From: Saprospiraceae bacterium
GTDB lineage: Bacteria > Bacteroidota > Bacteroidia > Chitinophagales > Saprospiraceae
NCBI GenBank assembly: GCA_016717655.1
Contig: JADKFC010000008.1
Location: 124,001-188,000 of the forward strand
Length of the DNA: 64,000 nt
Reading direction: 5' to 3'
The notes beneath the pieces were generated by a model, which was not told where the DNA came from, did no database searches, and was given only the letters and a program-made list of their open reading frames with translations. Below, piece after piece: positions 62,473 through 64,000 of the stretch (positions are counted from its first letter, which is position 1; the number at the start of each line of letters is the position of its first letter). Made by a program: the position numbers and the translations under genes.

Positions 62473-63506
62473 TGAGCCCTTGTCAGAAACGGCCTTCCAT
62501 CTGGCTCGTGTTTTGGGTATTAACCGCCCTGGCTGCCTGCCAGACCGATCGTGACCATGACTTGGTTTACCAATACAGAGATCAACTTCCCAAGGGCTTT
62601 CCGGTACCCGAAATACCGGCAGACAATGAGCCAACACCGGCCCGCATAGAATTGGGCAGGGCCTTGTTTTACGATGTTTCACTTTCTGCCGACAGTACCA
62701 AGTCATGTGCCTCCTGCCATCAGCAAGCCTTTGCGTTTGCCGACAACGTGGCCTTGAGTGAGGGCATCAAGGGCAGAAAGGCAATGAGAAATTCACCCTC
62801 ACTGGCCAATGTTGCCTATCAAAAAAAATTGCTGCGAGAAGGTGGTCTGGCAACACTCGAAATGCAGGTGCTGGTGCCGGTACAGGAGCACAACGAATTT
62901 GATTTCAATTTACTTTCTGTTGCCAAAAGACTGCAGTCCAATGCCTATTATGTAAAACTGGCCAAAGAAGGCTATAACCGAAACCTCGATGAATATGTCA
63001 TCACCAGGGCCATCGCATCCTTCGAAAGAACCCTGCTGGCGGGCAACTCACCTTATTTTCAATATAAAAACCAGGATAAAAAGCAGGCCCTCTCTGCTGA
63101 AGCTGTGCGGGGCATGAACTTGTTTTTTGGGGAAAAAGCTGCCTGTGGTCAATGTCATTCGGGCTGGCTGCTCACCAATCAGGGCTATGCCAACAATGGA
63201 CTTTACTTACAATATTCGGATCCCGGAAAAATGCGACTGACCGGTTTGGCGCAAGACGAGGCCTTGTTTAAGATTCCATCCTTACACAATGTTGCCCTTA
63301 CAGCTCCCTATATGTTTGATGGCAGTTTTCCAGACTTAGCTTCTGTAATTGAGCACTATGCGAGTGGTGGTCAGCCCCATGTCAACCGACATCCCGCCAT
63401 AAAGCCTTTTGTTTTGACAGCCAGCGAAAAAGCAGACCTCATAGCATTCCTGCACAGCCTTACTGACTCCGATTTTATCCACCAGCCAGCGCTGGCCAGG
63501 CCGTAA
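62472..63506 (+). CDS. Di-haem cytochrome c peroxidase/MauG family protein (MbnH-like)
   Basis: 344 aa lipoprotein (lipobox Cys23, LTALAAC). Two haem c sites: CASCH at 79-83 and CGQCH at 225-229; RNSPSLANVAY and KIPSLHNVALTAPYMFDGSFPDLASVIEHY are typical of the family. Such proteins reduce peroxide or oxidise a protein side chain. The start overlaps the MbnP-like stop (TGATG), which argues for the protein-modifying role. An in-frame ATG 12 bases earlier is possible but lies inside the upstream gene. Confidence 0.88.
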   Translation: MSPCQKRPSIWLVFWVLTALAACQTDRDHDLVYQYRDQLPKGFPVPEIPADNEPTPARIELGRALFYDVSLSADSTKSCASCHQQAFAFADNVALSEGIKGRKAMRNSPSLANVAYQKKLLREGGLATLEMQVLVPVQEHNEFDFNLLSVAKRLQSNAYYVKLAKEGYNRNLDEYVITRAIASFERTLLAGNSPYFQYKNQDKKQALSAEAVRGMNLFFGEKAACGQCHSGWLLTNQGYANNGLYLQYSDPGKMRLTGLAQDEALFKIPSLHNVALTAPYMFDGSFPDLASVIEHYASGGQPHVNRHPAIKPFVLTASEKADLIAFLHSLTDSDFIHQPALARP

Positions 63507-63508
63507 TT

Positions 63509-63964
63509 TTACCAATAAATGTCCTGGGAAATTTTCCATTCTCCATTGACCTTGCGCCAATGCAGAAAAAATTCAACTTCACTTTTTTCACCGTTTCGCT
63601 GTAGGATGACAGACTTCCCCCTTTGTACCACGTAGTCGGTGTAATGGCGTTCCCAATTGATGGTGAGTTGCCACTTGCCACCGATGGAAAAATAGTCTTC
63701 CCAATACTGGTCCAAAGCATCTCTGCCCTCTACAAAGGTAGTGCCGCCTGATACGATGGCATCGTCGTGGTAATACTGGGCTACCTGCAAATACCGTCCT
63801 TCGTTGTAGGCATCCATCATGTCGCGCACCAACGATTTAAACAAGGTTTCCTGTTGCTGTTTTTCGATGGCTGCCTTGTCTTTTACCGACCTCGAGTTGG
63901 ACATCTTTTGACCATAACCGGTGGTAAGACTAATGGCAAGGATCAACAGTAATATGTATTTCAT
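63509..63964 (-). CDS. Secreted SnoaL/NTF2-like (DUF4440-type) protein
   Basis: 151 aa. Signal peptide MKYILLLILAISLTTGYGQ, then an NTF2-like fold: FKSLVRDMMDAYNEGRYLQVAQYYHDDAIVSGG, GRDALDQYWEDYF, EVEFFLHWRKVNGEWKISQDIYW. The role is unknown. The frame is open 11 codons upstream. It ends three bases from the convergent di-haem gene. Confidence 0.82.
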   Translation of the reverse strand: MKYILLLILAISLTTGYGQKMSNSRSVKDKAAIEKQQQETLFKSLVRDMMDAYNEGRYLQVAQYYHDDAIVSGGTTFVEGRDALDQYWEDYFSIGGKWQLTINWERHYTDYVVQRGKSVILQRNGEKSEVEFFLHWRKVNGEWKISQDIYW

Positions 63965-64000
63965 ATACCTCATTTTTAAGGGATTTTTCAATGGCATTTA

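Overview
The window looks like a chromosomal segment of a Bacteroidota bacterium, most likely of the Saprospiria. The grounds are three very large secreted proteins with type IX secretion (T9SS) C-terminal sorting domains, HYR/SdrD-type/DUF11 domains and dockerin-like repeats; TonB-dependent receptors; a DUF2723 membrane protein; a MauG/MbnP-type pair; a Na+-NQR operon; and a recurring TAnnTTTG promoter -7 element, the Bacteroidota primary sigma factor signature. I see no tRNA, rRNA other than RNase P RNA, IS element, prophage or CRISPR array.

Layout. 1-1.7 kb: end of a TonB receptor, a BASS-family transporter, and the RNase P RNA gene with promoter and terminator. 1.7-18.5 kb: two giant T9SS surface proteins on the minus strand (about 2,010 and 3,541 aa), the second with seven near-identical Ig-like repeats. 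18.8-24.4 kb: UvrD/PcrA helicase, then a rsh-fur-alkD operon; the RSH protein lacks about 46 residues of its hydrolase domain. 24.6-28.3 kb: Uma2 nuclease-like protein, formate-THF ligase, aminotransferase. 28.6-32.8 kb: a third dockerin/T9SS protein. 32.9-38.5 kb: a compact minus-strand run nadA, ABC permease, flippase, biotin carrier protein, lipoprotein, SCO1, cytochrome c. 38.6-43.4 kb: coiled-coil protein, LpxH-like hydrolase, propeller-like protein, TonB receptor. 43.5-49.8 kb: complete nqrABCDEF with an unusual membrane-anchored NqrA. 50.2-58.2 kb: FabG, a Gfo/Idh/MocA oxidoreductase, and an operon DUF2723-rpiB-M28 peptidase-YhhN. 58.4-61.3 kb: Ig-like lipoprotein, lptB and two small proteins. 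61.5-64 kb: T9SS-tagged MbnP-like protein plus di-haem MauG/MbnH-like enzyme, and an NTF2-like protein.

About 18 single-base frame breaks interrupt otherwise well conserved genes, most at homopolymers. This pattern points to residual indel errors of a long-read (or otherwise homopolymer-prone) assembly rather than wholesale gene decay. I therefore annotate each broken gene as one CDS spanning the break and say where the break lies.

Functionally the window combines cell-surface display (T9SS cargo, LPS export and modification), respiration and copper handling (Na+-NQR, SCO1, cytochrome c, MbnP/MauG), one-carbon and NAD metabolism (Fhs, NadA), and stress control (RSH, Fur, AlkD, UvrD).
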